The notes beneath the pieces were generated by a model. It was not told where the DNA came from. It did no database searches and saw nothing but the letters and a program-made list of their open reading frames with translations. Source: Phaseolus vulgaris (Eukaryota > Streptophyta > Magnoliopsida > Fabales > Fabaceae). From it: a stretch of DNA of 64,000 nt. Below, piece by piece: positions 22,341-32,211 of this stretch (position 1 is its first letter; each line of letters starts with the position of its first letter). A program made the position numbers and the translations under genes. The stretch spans positions 11,522,653-11,586,652 of the forward strand of contig NC_023750.2 of NCBI RefSeq assembly GCF_000499845.2, read 5' to 3'.

Positions 22341-25300
22341 TTCCGGAAAAAATTAAAAACACCCAACAACTGTTATGGTGAAGCTGCGCAGGGTGACCTT
22401 CAAAACAGTTAACACTTACTTTTCAAAGGAATCTAAAGGGAATCATAGACCTAGTTTTAAAAATACCATCGTTAAAACAAGCATAATCGACCCTCTTATT
22501 CGTCCGCTTCATGTTTGCAAACGGGTTCATCAAGCTCACACGCTTGAATAAGAACTTCCTTTTCACAGTCTTACTTATAGTCTGCGTATTGCAAAAAGGC
22601 ATTAATTTTCTTGGGATAAGTGTAACCAAAAGTTTATCTACAATTCCATATTAGCTTGTATCTTCCAGGCCTAGATCATACATAGACGCATGAGACCCAA
22701 GTTAAATATGTTCCAATTCGACACATGAGAAAGTAAAGTAAAAATGAAATTTCCGAAGTACTTGCAGTTATTTCCTAACCAGAAAACTCTAGAAATTAAG
22801 GCAGGAAACTTTTGGAATTAAGCCTTTTCGCCTTTTGATCAACTTAAGACTCGGGGATGCTGTGAACCCGTGTAGCACAAGATGCTCGAACTAAAGCCAG
22901 TCATCCTTGTGTTGACCTACCTTTTCGTGTCCGACCAACCCTTGAACATACCTATAGGCCAAACACTAAGAAAAAAGACCAAATGTTTCAATGGACGACC
23001 AACCGTCTAGGGACGCCCCTTGGACAAACTAGTCCGCAAGAAAATGTGATTTATTACTATTCTCACCAAGATGAGATTGAACTGAATTCAAGTGCACTCC
23101 GACTGATTTTCTTTCAAGTTTTAGTGATTCAATTCAAAAAAATGAGAAGGATCTATCTAAAAAAATACTTTGACGTTCAAGTTAGTAAAAACATCAAATT
23201 TTATGTATCTAGTGAGTATTATACAAAAATTCGAGTTGAGATTCCTTCCTTCAGCTCGTCATCTATTTCTAAGTCTTCATGGATTTTGTCACTGATTTTT
23301 TCTTAGTTTTAATATAGGGTAGTATCATGGTATTCTCTCACAAAATCGGAATAGCATCTATATAAATCGAAGTATTATTTAATCTAATCAGAATATTTAT
23401 GTAATAAGGAATATTAGGCAAGTAAATCATAGCATTTATATTATATAATCAGAATTATTACATATTAATAGGATTGATTTCCATAAAAAAAAATTGTGCG
23501 ATTTTAAGATAGTAATTTTCCTAATTTATTTAACGTGTCTGTTTAATGGCTGTGACGTCAGAAATTTATTATTAATTCCCAAATTCTTTATATTTCTGCG
23601 ATTCATTCTGGAAATTGGGCCTAAACCCATCTTTCCCTGATTGAGTTCGGATCAAAACCCGACTGATCCGAACTAGAACATTACAATTACCGAAATTTTC
23701 TGGATGAATAGAATAAAAGCTAAGCATGTACCCCAAGAGATAAAATATGGTACCTTAGACCGTTCCTAGTGAGTTTAAAAATAATACTCCCTACTATTCC
23801 CTATAAATACAATGCTAGTGGACTGAAGAGGAATCCTCCATAGTAATCCAATTTAAAGATCATCGAATAACTCATTGGTTTATACCAGTCACGACAGAAC
23901 TGGTCCAGCAAAATTTCTCAAATTGCACTATTTTATTTTTGTTCATGTTAATGCGTTTGATTGCACCGAACAAACTCTACTTCACGAATTGAATGTTGTT
24001 TCAAACTGTGTAGAACAATTTCTCTGAACAAATGTTGTGACTTTTAGTTCACGCAAGAATGAACTTCTCCTGTTTGACAAATTGCTTCAATGGAATTCCC
24101 ACAAATTCAATCAAATGACTCTAATTCAGCATAAGCTTCACGTCAAAAACGTAATCGCAGCAACTTTCCCAGAACGTCAAAAAAATAATTGCCACCGCAG
24201 CGAGCTGCTTCAAACAATCATCAGTCAGATAATGATTCAGTTGCTTCCACGGAAAAATATTAAAATTGAAGCAGTTGCTTAATCAGTGAAAATGGCATAA
24301 ACGGTGAACCTTGATGGACATAGATTGAGGTTCATATACACTCTTGAAGAGTTTGTAATTTCAGCCACGCCACTAATCAACTTCTCTCGTTTTGAAAATT
24401 CACAGGCACTAAACAGCGATCATCCATGAACAATTCCGATCAGAATCACTCAAAAAAGAAATTGTGTATTTCCGGCCACCGAACACGCAATTACAAAAAT
24501 CGACTAGGCTCAATGGAAGGCAACGAAAACTGTAACTCATAATCAAATAACGTGTAACAAAAAACATGATTCGAGTAACGGAAAAAGATAAAAACACAAA
24601 TTGCTAATTGCAATTCCGAAAAAAATTAAGTTGTGAGAAAATTGTCGTAAATTCCGAAACTAAGCTCTGATTACAAAGGTTGGAATTACTAATCTTGTTT
24701 AAGGTTGTTCCAACAATTTCCTCAATTAATAAAACAGAAAATGCAGAAATGATTATAGATGAAAAAACTCTAATATAATACACTAATAAGAGAAATTGAC
24801 GAATAAAGAAAATTCTAATAAAAAACTTATATAAATTTTTTTAAAAAAATATTCAAAATCCAAAATCAACAATGTACTTGTGGGTTTAAAAACGTCCAAC
24901 ATTTCTCTTAAAAGTTGCAAAAAAAACATTTAATTATACAAAAAACATATACAACCTAATAAAAACTTAATACAAATAAATAAAAAATAAGTTTAAAGTC
25001 CAAAACAAAAAATAAAAATATAAAATTATTATTTTAACTCCAGATCTTCTCTCTAAAAGGTCTCATCCATAATATCATCAATGTTTATGATTTTAAATTA
25101 TAATAAAGTAATATGTGTTAATATTAATATATAATTATTTGTTTAAACCTAAAAATATATATTAGTTTAGAGTTCATTGTTTGATTGCTTATAAAAATCA
25201 TGAATTGAAAATTAATACCTGCTACCATCTTTGAAAAACTCATAACCGTGTTATTTATTTGTGAGTGGAAACTATTTTTTTATTAGAAATAATATAATAT

Positions 25301-27088
25301 ATTTTTCACTTAAAACAAACTTGGTTGACAAAAAATTGCTTTGCAATTTATTTGTTTGAATTGTTAATGTATATGTGTTACAGAGAATTTTGCTCTTGAC
25401 CAATTCTTTGAAATAATTTTTAAAGGTGTCGCGTAGCTCAAACAATTCAACTTATGAAATGAATGATTTCCTTACACTTTTGAGTTTTGAAATGAATTTC
25501 TATATAAACAATTGTTTTAAAAATCTAAATAAATACAATTTTAAACTATATATAATGTCTTTGAATAAAAATTTAAAATAAATAAAATTTTAACTTATTT
25601 AAGTTTTTAAATAAATATAAATTTTAAAATATTTATTGTCCTACTTAAATAAAAATTTGAAATAATAAAATTCTTAAATTAATCAAAATTTAAAAAAATA
25701 TAAATAGATTATACATTAATATTGTGTATTTTAGATATCAATATTTTATACAAACTATATATGGTGTTAATATTACATTACAGGATTTGTACCTGCGTTT
25801 GCAACTTATAAGGATTTTAAATTTGTTAACTCTCAAATTTTGAAAAGTACAAAATATGAATACGAAATGAGACAAATAAATCAAGAATGGAAAAAATTGT
25901 GTACGCTAAACATGATTAAAAAAGACAACAATATTTTCTTTGAAATACATGTCAACTAACAAAATTCGAGTAATTATTTTTTTTATGAGATTTTTTTTGT
26001 AAATAAGTTATTTTTTTATTGATTCTACTGATTTTTTCTCATACTATACATACTAATTAAATTTACAAACAAATTCTCACCTCCAATACATTAATTCAAG
26101 TTCAATTTTAACTAGTTATATTTATTTATAGAAATTAATAATTAATATTTTTTAGCGAATATTTCAAATGTCTAATTTTGCAAATAATTCATTTTTAAAC
26201 TTATTTCCACGGGTTAAAATACTAGTTCACATACCTACTAATAGGTTGAAAAGACGTTTTTCTGGTTTTTCTTAAGAAAATAAGTGTTTGGAATTATTTC
26301 TTCAAATATTTTAGCATGAGTGAATTACTTTTGATGGTGGTCTCAAATGTTAAATAAAACTACTAATTGTGTATCTCTATTTGTAATAGTTCTATTATGC
26401 AAGTTTTATATGGTTCTTTTTGTAAGTAGATTTGAAATATTTGTTCTTCTTCAATAAAAAAAAAATATTTGAGATATATTTTTTATTCTTTATTTTCTGA
26501 AATAGTAACAACAGTAATTACGAAATACTATAAACTGTACTTTTAACTTAATATTATCTAAACCATCCCATATTCTCCATAAATAAAATTATACCAATAA
26601 TTAATAAAAGAATAGAACAAATAATTTAGAGCAAACGTATAAGTAGAAAATAATTTCAACATAATTGAATTTTATCAGGGGAAAAGTTGAACATCTACTC
26701 CAAAATTAGACTGAGTACCCAAAGGAAAAAAGGAAACAGAAAAATTGAATCATATGATAATAAATGTGAAAAGAATCAAAGAAAGTGAAATGACAAAGAA
26801 AGTTTTTTTATCAGCAATAAAATGAAAAAAAGTAGAAAAGAAAACAAGAGAAAAGTTGAGAGAATAATATTCTAATTGAGTAAATGACAGTAACAATTTA
26901 ATTATTAAAATAATGAAACTTATAAATCAGTCCTAAATGAATAACTATTAAGAGAATGTATTAGAATAATTATTGTTGAATAATTTAATGATAAATTAAT
27001 GTTAAAGTCTACAACTTCATATCAAATTAATCTTTGAAAAATACTTAAATTTGAACTTTATTAATTAAAATTTAATGACAAAATACAT
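22341..27088. other. AT-rich intergenic DNA
   Basis: About 4.7 kb with no gene I can support. Open stretches at 22423-22629 (minus), 22983-23306 and 24037-24282 have no recognisable similarity. Weak signals: TGACGTCA near 23551, CCCTATAAATAC near 23800, a copia-PBS-like GCTCTGATTACAAA in reverse near 24665, a tRNA-like GTCGCGTAGCTCAA near 25429, and a Helitron-like end CACGGGTTAAAATACTAGT near 26214-26233. Probably many old, short repeat remnants. Confidence 0.6.
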
Positions 27089-27448
27089 TACAAGAAAATC
27101 GTGAAATAAAAACTAATTTTTAGAGACCAAAATAATTAGTTACAATAGTAACTAAATTAGATATCATTTTAGAAACTAGAATTGATTTCTAAATTAGTTT
27201 CTATTATTGTTAAATAGTTTCTAAATTGGTATTTAATTAGCAACTAAGTTTTAGAGACCAAATTTAGAAACTAAATAATTGGTAGTTAAAACCTTGGTTG
27301 CTAATTAGATATCAATTTAGAAACTATTTAACATAGAAACTAATTTAGAAATCAATTTTTTTCTCTAAAATGGTCTCTAATTTAATTACTATTGCAACTA
27401 ATTATTTTGGTCTCTAAAAATTGGTTTCTATTTCATGATTTTCTTGTA
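27089..27448. mobile_element. Foldback MITE (CACTA-like ends)
   Basis: A 360-bp element whose halves are inverted copies. It begins TACAAGAAAATCGTGAAAT and ends with the complement, ATTTCATGATTTTCTTGTA. Inner arms such as TTTAGAGACCAAAATAATTAG and its complement also pair; the inverted arms exceed 100 bp. The ACAAGAAAA terminus resembles CACTA-type ends, with CATTA instead of CACTA at the left outer edge. No coding. Confidence 0.8.
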
Positions 27449-27657
27449 GATAATTTTACTTAACTTAATCATAAGAAACAAAATAGATTAATTATAATTT
27501 TTGTTTAGAGTAAATTATCATTATTATTACAAAATAAATAAATAAACCATTTTACCCTAATTTAATCTATAACTCATGTATATTATTCAAGTTACTTCCA
27601 TTAATAATTATCCCAAGTATCCAATAAATGATCCAACTAAATGTGCTAAAACATTAC

Positions 27658-27663
27658 TTTATT
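27658..27663 (-). terminator. Polyadenylation signal of the dirigent gene
   Basis: AATAAA on the minus strand about 70 bp past the stop codon, suitably placed for 3' end formation. Confidence 0.5.
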
Positions 27664-27732
27664 CCACCCAAACATATTATTAAACCCAATCAACAACAAC
27701 AATGAAAACACGAACATGCTTCAACACAATAA

Positions 27733-28296
27733 CTAATGATAAACATAGACGTTGAACTCAACAACATTATTCCTGGTTTGTGGATCAGTGAAGATAGTGG
27801 TAGAATCAATATACCCAGTAGCAAATCTAAACACACCAGTGCCTCCAATCACTGGCATCTCCCTCACCTTCTGCTGGATGGGGCTTCTCCCCAAGAACGT
27901 GATGGTGCTACCATTATACTTCCCTTCGGTCAACGCAAAGCTCATAATCACCAAAAGGTTAAACTCCGTTTGTGACGTAGAAGCAACTAACCCTTCGGCT
28001 CTTCCCACAACCTTCGAGTTCGACTCGGGTCCTACGGTCAACGCGTTGTCCAAGACTGCCACAGAACCGAAGGAAGTGGTTGTGTTGTACTTTGGGAGTG
28101 ATGGAATGATTCGAACCGTGGTGGGGTTGCTTCCGTTGAAGGATTCGTGCCAATAGAACCTGAAGTGGCTAAGTGTAGGTTTCTTCTCTATGGACTTAGG
28201 GTCTAATGAGCCCACGAAACCAGTGTTTTCTTCTCCTGAGATGGTGAGGGCGTAGTAGGAGATAAAAATGAATGGTATGAGGAATTGGGTGGCCAT
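27733..28296 (-). CDS. Dirigent-family protein
   Basis: Intronless gene for 187 residues. Dirigent proteins are secreted beta-barrel proteins that steer coupling of monolignol radicals into lignans or act in related cell-wall and defence chemistry. Seen: a secretion signal (about 1-20, hydrophobic LIPFIFISYYALTIS), FGSVAVLDNALT (76-87), VGRAEGL (97-103), LLVIMSFALTEGKYNGST (114-131), REMPVIGGTGVFRFATGY (145-162) and a FNVYVYH C-terminus. Possible N-glycosylation at Asn54, Asn71 and Asn128. Length and order fit the family. ATG 28296 was chosen because the signal peptide starts there; the frame is open 55 codons further upstream, but that runs into a transposon tail. The usual FRFARGY motif reads FRFATGY. 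No damage is visible, so it is probably functional. Confidence 0.93.
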   Translation of the reverse strand: MATQFLIPFIFISYYALTISGEENTGFVGSLDPKSIEKKPTLSHFRFYWHESFNGSNPTTVRIIPSLPKYNTTTSFGSVAVLDNALTVGPESNSKVVGRAEGLVASTSQTEFNLLVIMSFALTEGKYNGSTITFLGRSPIQQKVREMPVIGGTGVFRFATGYIDSTTIFTDPQTRNNVVEFNVYVYH

Positions 28297-28345
28297 GGTT
28301 TTGGTGGTTAAAGGAAGTGGATTGTGTGAAGAGAGTACGCTAGAG

Positions 28346-28351
28346 TTTATA
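28346..28351 (-). promoter_or_regulatory. TATA box candidate of the dirigent gene
   Basis: TATAAA on the minus strand, within CTATAAACTC, about 50 bp upstream of the ATG, implying a short 5' leader. Prediction only. Confidence 0.5.
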
Positions 28352-28446
28352 GATGAGAGGGGTGTTGAAGAAAGTAGGGAAGAGATGAGAAGTTTGACAT
28401 AGCACCCTAGTTCGTAGGAGAGTTGAATGAAGACAAATGATAATGT

Positions 28447-28522
28447 TTTTTTTTTCAACAAAAAATAAAATAATAATTAAAAGAGATACTTCAGGTATCC
28501 AACCTTATACAAGTAAGTACCA
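28447..28522 (-). mobile_element. Short retroposed tail in the dirigent promoter
   Basis: 76 bp flanked by a perfect 17-bp duplication (28430-28446 and 28523-28539, AAGACAAATGATAATGT). On the minus strand it reads TGGTACTTACTTG, then TTGGATACCTGAAGTATC, ending in a run of nine A. This is the structure of a 5'-truncated LINE or SINE 3' end inserted by target-primed reverse transcription. It lies about 150 bp upstream of the dirigent ATG. Confidence 0.8.
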
Positions 28523-28555
28523 AAGACAAATGATAATGTCTTGAATTTGCATTCA

Positions 28556-28577
28556 ATATATATATATATATATATAT
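28556..28577. repeat. AT microsatellite
   Basis: About eleven AT dinucleotides in a row, just upstream of the retroposed tail. Confidence 0.9.
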
Positions 28578-28900
28578 GGTTTTGACCCGGTTACCTTTCT
28601 TCTTATTGAGTTGAAAACAATGAATACTAAAAGTATTGTTTGTTCTCATTTATACAAACTTTGTATCTAACATTTTGTAACTAGTTAATGAAATTTAAGC
28701 GTGCAAAGCTCACATTACATAGAAATGGCATGAGTAATATATAAAAGAAATTATAAATTTATTATCTTAAAACTTTGAATGGACGATGATAGTATAATTT
28801 TGTATAAAGTTAACTTGTGAATCATTATTTTATTATTTTTGTCCTTTTCGGATATTCTAACACTTATCTTCTTGGATCCGTTTCTTTTTGTAATGGTATA
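28578..28900. other. Intergenic DNA
   Basis: About 320 bp of AT-rich sequence. Nothing recognisable. Confidence 0.6.
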
Positions 28901-29460
28901 CACTACAATAAAATAATAATTTAGTTACTGAATTCAGCGACCGAAAATAAGTGATCTCTGTTTGCAACCGAAATAGCCACCGAATACCTGAATGTCAAAT
29001 CTGCGACCGACATAGCGACCGACAGAATTATTAATGATGTTAGTTAGTTTTGCGACCGAATCAACGACCGAACATGACAGTGACAAAACCATCAATCGCT
29101 AATGTGGTGGTTGTTTTTAATAAATTGGGAAAAAGACATTTGCGACCGAATTAGTGACCGAATATGTTTATTTTTTAGCCACCGATTTTATTTCGATCAC
29201 TAAATATTATTGCTTATTTTCTGCCACCGAATTAGCCACTGAATATGTTTGTTTTTTAGCCACCGATTTTGTTTTGATCGTTAAATATAATTGTTTATTT
29301 TTGCCACCAAATCAGCCACCAAATTTGTTTTTTTGTAGTCACCGATTTTGTTTTGGTCGCTAAATATAATTGTTTATTTTTGTCACCAAATCAGTCACCA
29401 AATATATTTATTTTTTAGTCACCAAATTTCTTTTGGTCACTAAATGTAATTTTTTATTTG
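28901..29460 (+). mobile_element. CACTA-type transposon end with subterminal repeats
   Basis: Begins with CACTACAATAAAA, the classic CACTA terminus, followed by many copies of a nonamer related to GCGACCGAA (for example near 28943, 29001, 29011, 29053, 29065, 29142). Such subterminal repeats are typical of En/Spm elements, where the element protein binds. The matching right end was not found before the LTR at 30822, so the element is truncated or its right end lies beyond element A. Confidence 0.7.
29142..29460. repeat. Tandem repeat, 4 units of about 80 bp
   Basis: Units start at 29142, 29223, 29303 and 29382. Each has two GCCACCGAA-like nonamers, a T-rich spacer, GCCACCGATTTTGTTTT and TAAATATAATTGTTTATTT. 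The nonamers decay from GCGACCGAA to GTCACCAAA along the array. Confidence 0.85.
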
Positions 29461-30125
29461 ACTAATAATAATAATAATAATTCATTTTTATTTTAAAAAA
29501 CTATACAAGGATCATACTCTGGATATTCATGAGTAGTCATACGTTTAAAAAATAATTAGTTGTATTAATGGTTTCTTTTTCTATTTAAAAAATATGTGTC
29601 AATTATATTTATAATTTCTTTAAATTTAAATAAAATTAATTAAATATTATTTTTAAAATATCAGCTCAAATAAAAAATTCTAAATAAAATTACATAACAA
29701 AATATTATTATTAATAAAATTAATCCTTTTAAAAAAAGTAAATTACGCCACATAATTAAATTTAAATAAAATTATCTCTTTAAAATAACTTTAATTTTAT
29801 AAAAGTAAATAAATTTTTAGATTAAATTGTAAATAATATTTTAATTATTAATATTTTTTATTAATAGCACTTTTATACTTGTTTCTTAAAAAAAAAGTTG
29901 TTTAAATAAAAATTAGTAAAGAGGTAATAAATATATGCAAGTCATGAAATTAGTAATAGTTTTATTAATTCCTAATAATAAATAATGTAATTAGATAAAA
30001 TATTGGGATGTTGAAATTAATTTTTTTTTTGTGTAATGAACTAGAAACTCTTGATAATTATTATTTTAAAAAAATTCTCTCACTTTTGCACTTCTTTAAT
30101 CTTTTTGTTAGGTTTTAGGTATTGA
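29461..30125. other. AT-rich DNA, possibly inside the CACTA element
   Basis: About 660 bp, very AT-rich, with a short AAT run near 29465. No gene. Confidence 0.5.
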
Positions 30126-30335
30126 ATGAGGATGAGGAAGCTACAGGTGCTGGTCATGGTGCGAACGAAGGTGCGAGCGGAGGAGGAGGAGGTTGCGGGT
30201 GGTTGTCGTGAGGCGAGTGGAGGTGTGAACGGAGGCGAGCGGAGGTACGAGCGGAGGTGCGAGCGGAGGTGCGAACGAAGGTGCGAACGGAGGCTAACAG
30301 ATGTACTAACGGAGGTGCGAACGAAGGTACTTTGA
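30126..30335. repeat. GC-rich minisatellite, 12-bp unit
   Basis: Repeats of GGAGGTGCGARC with variants, densest at about 30220-30335. It stands out by its G content from AT-rich surroundings. Both strands are open, but the peptides are only Arg/Glu/Cys repeats, so it is unlikely to be a gene. Confidence 0.7.
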
Positions 30336-30651
30336 TTGCTTGCATTAATTTTTTCCTCAAGCCTTCTGTCACAAAAATAGCATAAATCTAATAGCTGAAA
30401 TCAGAGGCAGCTTCTACGGAACAAAGAATAGTTCCCAAAATTTTCTTGCCCGTCATGGGACTATAAGGTAACTCCACAAATGACTTATTTTGTTCTTTAA
30501 ACTTTAAAAATACACAATGCAAAATATAACTTTATTGTCAGATTCCCTAAACATATTGATAGTGATTTAGTTCCACAATTTGTGAAAAGCTTGGATGATA
30601 ACCTCTTGCTGCTCTATATGGTCAAATTTGATGCTTGGATATTTTAAGCAG

Positions 30652-30771
30652 GTTCGAAAAGTGTACTTTGAGTTGGTTGATTACTTAGAAGCTGATAAGG
30701 CCTTTGGCCTTGCTCGCCAGATCATGCCTTATAGTTTGGAAGGAATGGATGTATACTCAACAGTCCTTTAT
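30652..30771 (+). pseudogene. Isolated exon similar to APC3/CDC27 (HOBBIT)
   Basis: 120 nt, 40 codons, preceded by an intact acceptor (TTTTAAGCAG) and followed by an intact donor (GTGAGT). The peptide contains YFELVDYLEADKAFGLARQ and PYSLEGMDVYSTVLY. From memory this matches the TPR region of plant CDC27/APC3, a subunit of the anaphase-promoting complex, where the family has a VGK..YFELVDYLEAD segment. No other APC3 exon is recognisable nearby. It is therefore a captured or orphaned exon, perhaps carried by the CACTA element whose end lies at 28901; the LTR of element A begins 50 bp downstream. Confidence 0.7.
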
Positions 30772-30821
30772 GTGAGTTTATATTACATTCATTAGTTTCT
30801 GTAATATCATATATTGTATAA

Positions 30822-31884
30822 TGTACCGACCCGTCCCCAGGCGTTGACTAAAGTCAAAGTCAAGATTGAAGTCAAACACATGGTGGGACCCACCAAGGGG
30901 CCCAAGGGAAAAAAGTCAATAGGTTGACCATCTTGGGCGTCACCAGGTTAAGGCGTCGCCAGGTTGAGGCGTCGCCAGGATAAGGCGTCGCCAGGTTGAG
31001 GCGTCACCAGGTGGAAGCGTCGATGATGTCACCTCCCGATACCCACGGGTAGGAAAGACCGTGGAGGGGGCGACACAGTAAGAGGCCACGGTACGGTCTA
31101 GGAGGCCTCGGGCCCCGGTATCTCAGAACAGAAATAAAGAGAAGAAAAAGGTGCCTTCAAGGCCATAGTTCCAATACCACTAGGGGGTAACCTGACTCAT
31201 GAAATACCCACACCATCTCTGGAGAGTCCCTGGGACAGATACGACCCAGGAGAGGGCCACGCCCAGGGGCGAACCATGTGCGTAGTACGAGAGGAAGGCA
31301 AATACACTCCCAGGGGCAAGTGACTAGAGGCTGGGGCGCATAGGTTGGTACCCAAGTAGTCACCCGTTGCGCCAGATGCACTCCAAGGAAGGAAGGCTTA
31401 CACGCTGGGATTTCCCTAAGTTGGGTTACAGCGCTGTAAGGCCTTCCACGTGTCAGTTGCGGTTAAGTCGGGAAGGCCACGTGGCAGTGAGCACTGAAGC
31501 ATCAGGGTATATAAGCTTCCTTGAAAGCTTAAGTGAGGTACGCTTTATCAGTTGCACGTTTTTACTCACTGAACACACTCTGGTTATTTGCTCGCTTATT
31601 CATTCTGCGCACAAGTGATTAGAGAGAGAAGAGAGGAAAGTTAGTTACGAGTTAGTTACCACCTTCAGAGCATTCAGTTACGGTGCTCCGATACGGAGGT
31701 GGTTGGCGTTCTTGCTTGCTGACTTGATCGTCAGAGTGGAAACGACCGCGACGGCGCCCCTTTGCTCTTCCTTGTTTCAGGTATTCACAGCGGAGGTTGA
31801 TGAAGATCTGAGTCAGTGACGAAGGTGTCCCTGATCGCGAGTTAAAGTCACACACCAAGATCTCATCGGTCAACCGGCATGAAC
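30822..31884 (+). repeat. 5' LTR of Tat-lineage element A
   Basis: Starts TGTACCGACCCG and ends near CCGGCATGAAC, where the PBS region begins. About 1063 bp, related to the LTRs at 1949, 8836 and 63446. Contains GGCGTCGCC-type repeats (30940-31020), the CCCGATACCCACGGGTAGG block (31034-31070) and a TATA box at 31508. The terminal CA is altered. No matching 3' LTR exists in the window, so no target duplication can be checked. Confidence 0.88.
31508..31515 (+). promoter_or_regulatory. TATA box of element A LTR
   Basis: TATATAAG in GGGTATATAAGC, in the expected U3 position. Prediction only. Confidence 0.5.
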
Positions 31885-32211
31885 TTTTGGCACGCACCGT
31901 GGGGCACGATTTAAAACATCAGCTCCCACCGCAAGTGTTGGAGGTTTTCAGTCACAGTTCTCAAAGATTGGTTTCCTAAAATCGTCCAAGATCCACAGTT
32001 CATCGTGAAAGTTCAGTTCAGTTCACTATTTGTTCGTGGTAGTTTGAGGTTTGCTGAAGATACGTTGTTGCTCGTAGTTTCTACCGTTCGTCTTCTGATT
32101 GGATTCAGCTTTTCGCCGATTTCCCCGATCATTTTCGATCCCGTTCGTTTCCACCGGAGAAGTTTTTAGAACCGCCGTAACAGTTAGAGGAGTTTCAAGA
32201 AATTGCTAAAG
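31885..32211 (+). other. PBS region and leader of element A
   Basis: TTTGGCACGCACCGTGGGGC right after the LTR is the conserved PBS-region motif of Tat-lineage elements; the matching site in element B is at 45220. The rest is untranslated leader with no features. Confidence 0.7.

Noticed and set aside
22423..22629. 68-residue minus-strand ORF as a gene
   Set aside because: No recognisable family, no neighbouring exons and no clear promoter; left as intergenic.
22983..24282. Two plus-strand ORFs (107 and 81 residues) as genes
   Set aside because: AT-rich, no similarity that I recognise, no codon pattern or splice structure.
24600..24720. Copia primer binding site and LTR in reverse
   Set aside because: A GCTCTGATTACAAA string and a CCAAC end are seen, but no LTR pair, gag or pol could be found around them.
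28297..28461. N-terminal extension of the dirigent protein by 55 codons
   Set aside because: The extension starts in the poly(A/T) of the retroposed tail and precedes a normal signal peptide; ATG 28296 is the better start.
30126..30372. Open frames on both strands through the GC-rich minisatellite
   Set aside because: They encode simple repeats dictated by the 12-bp unit; no start context or similarity.
30360..30475. A second APC3-like exon upstream of the captured exon
   Set aside because: An open stretch ending in a donor-like AAGGTAACT exists, but the peptide does not resemble APC3 or anything I know.
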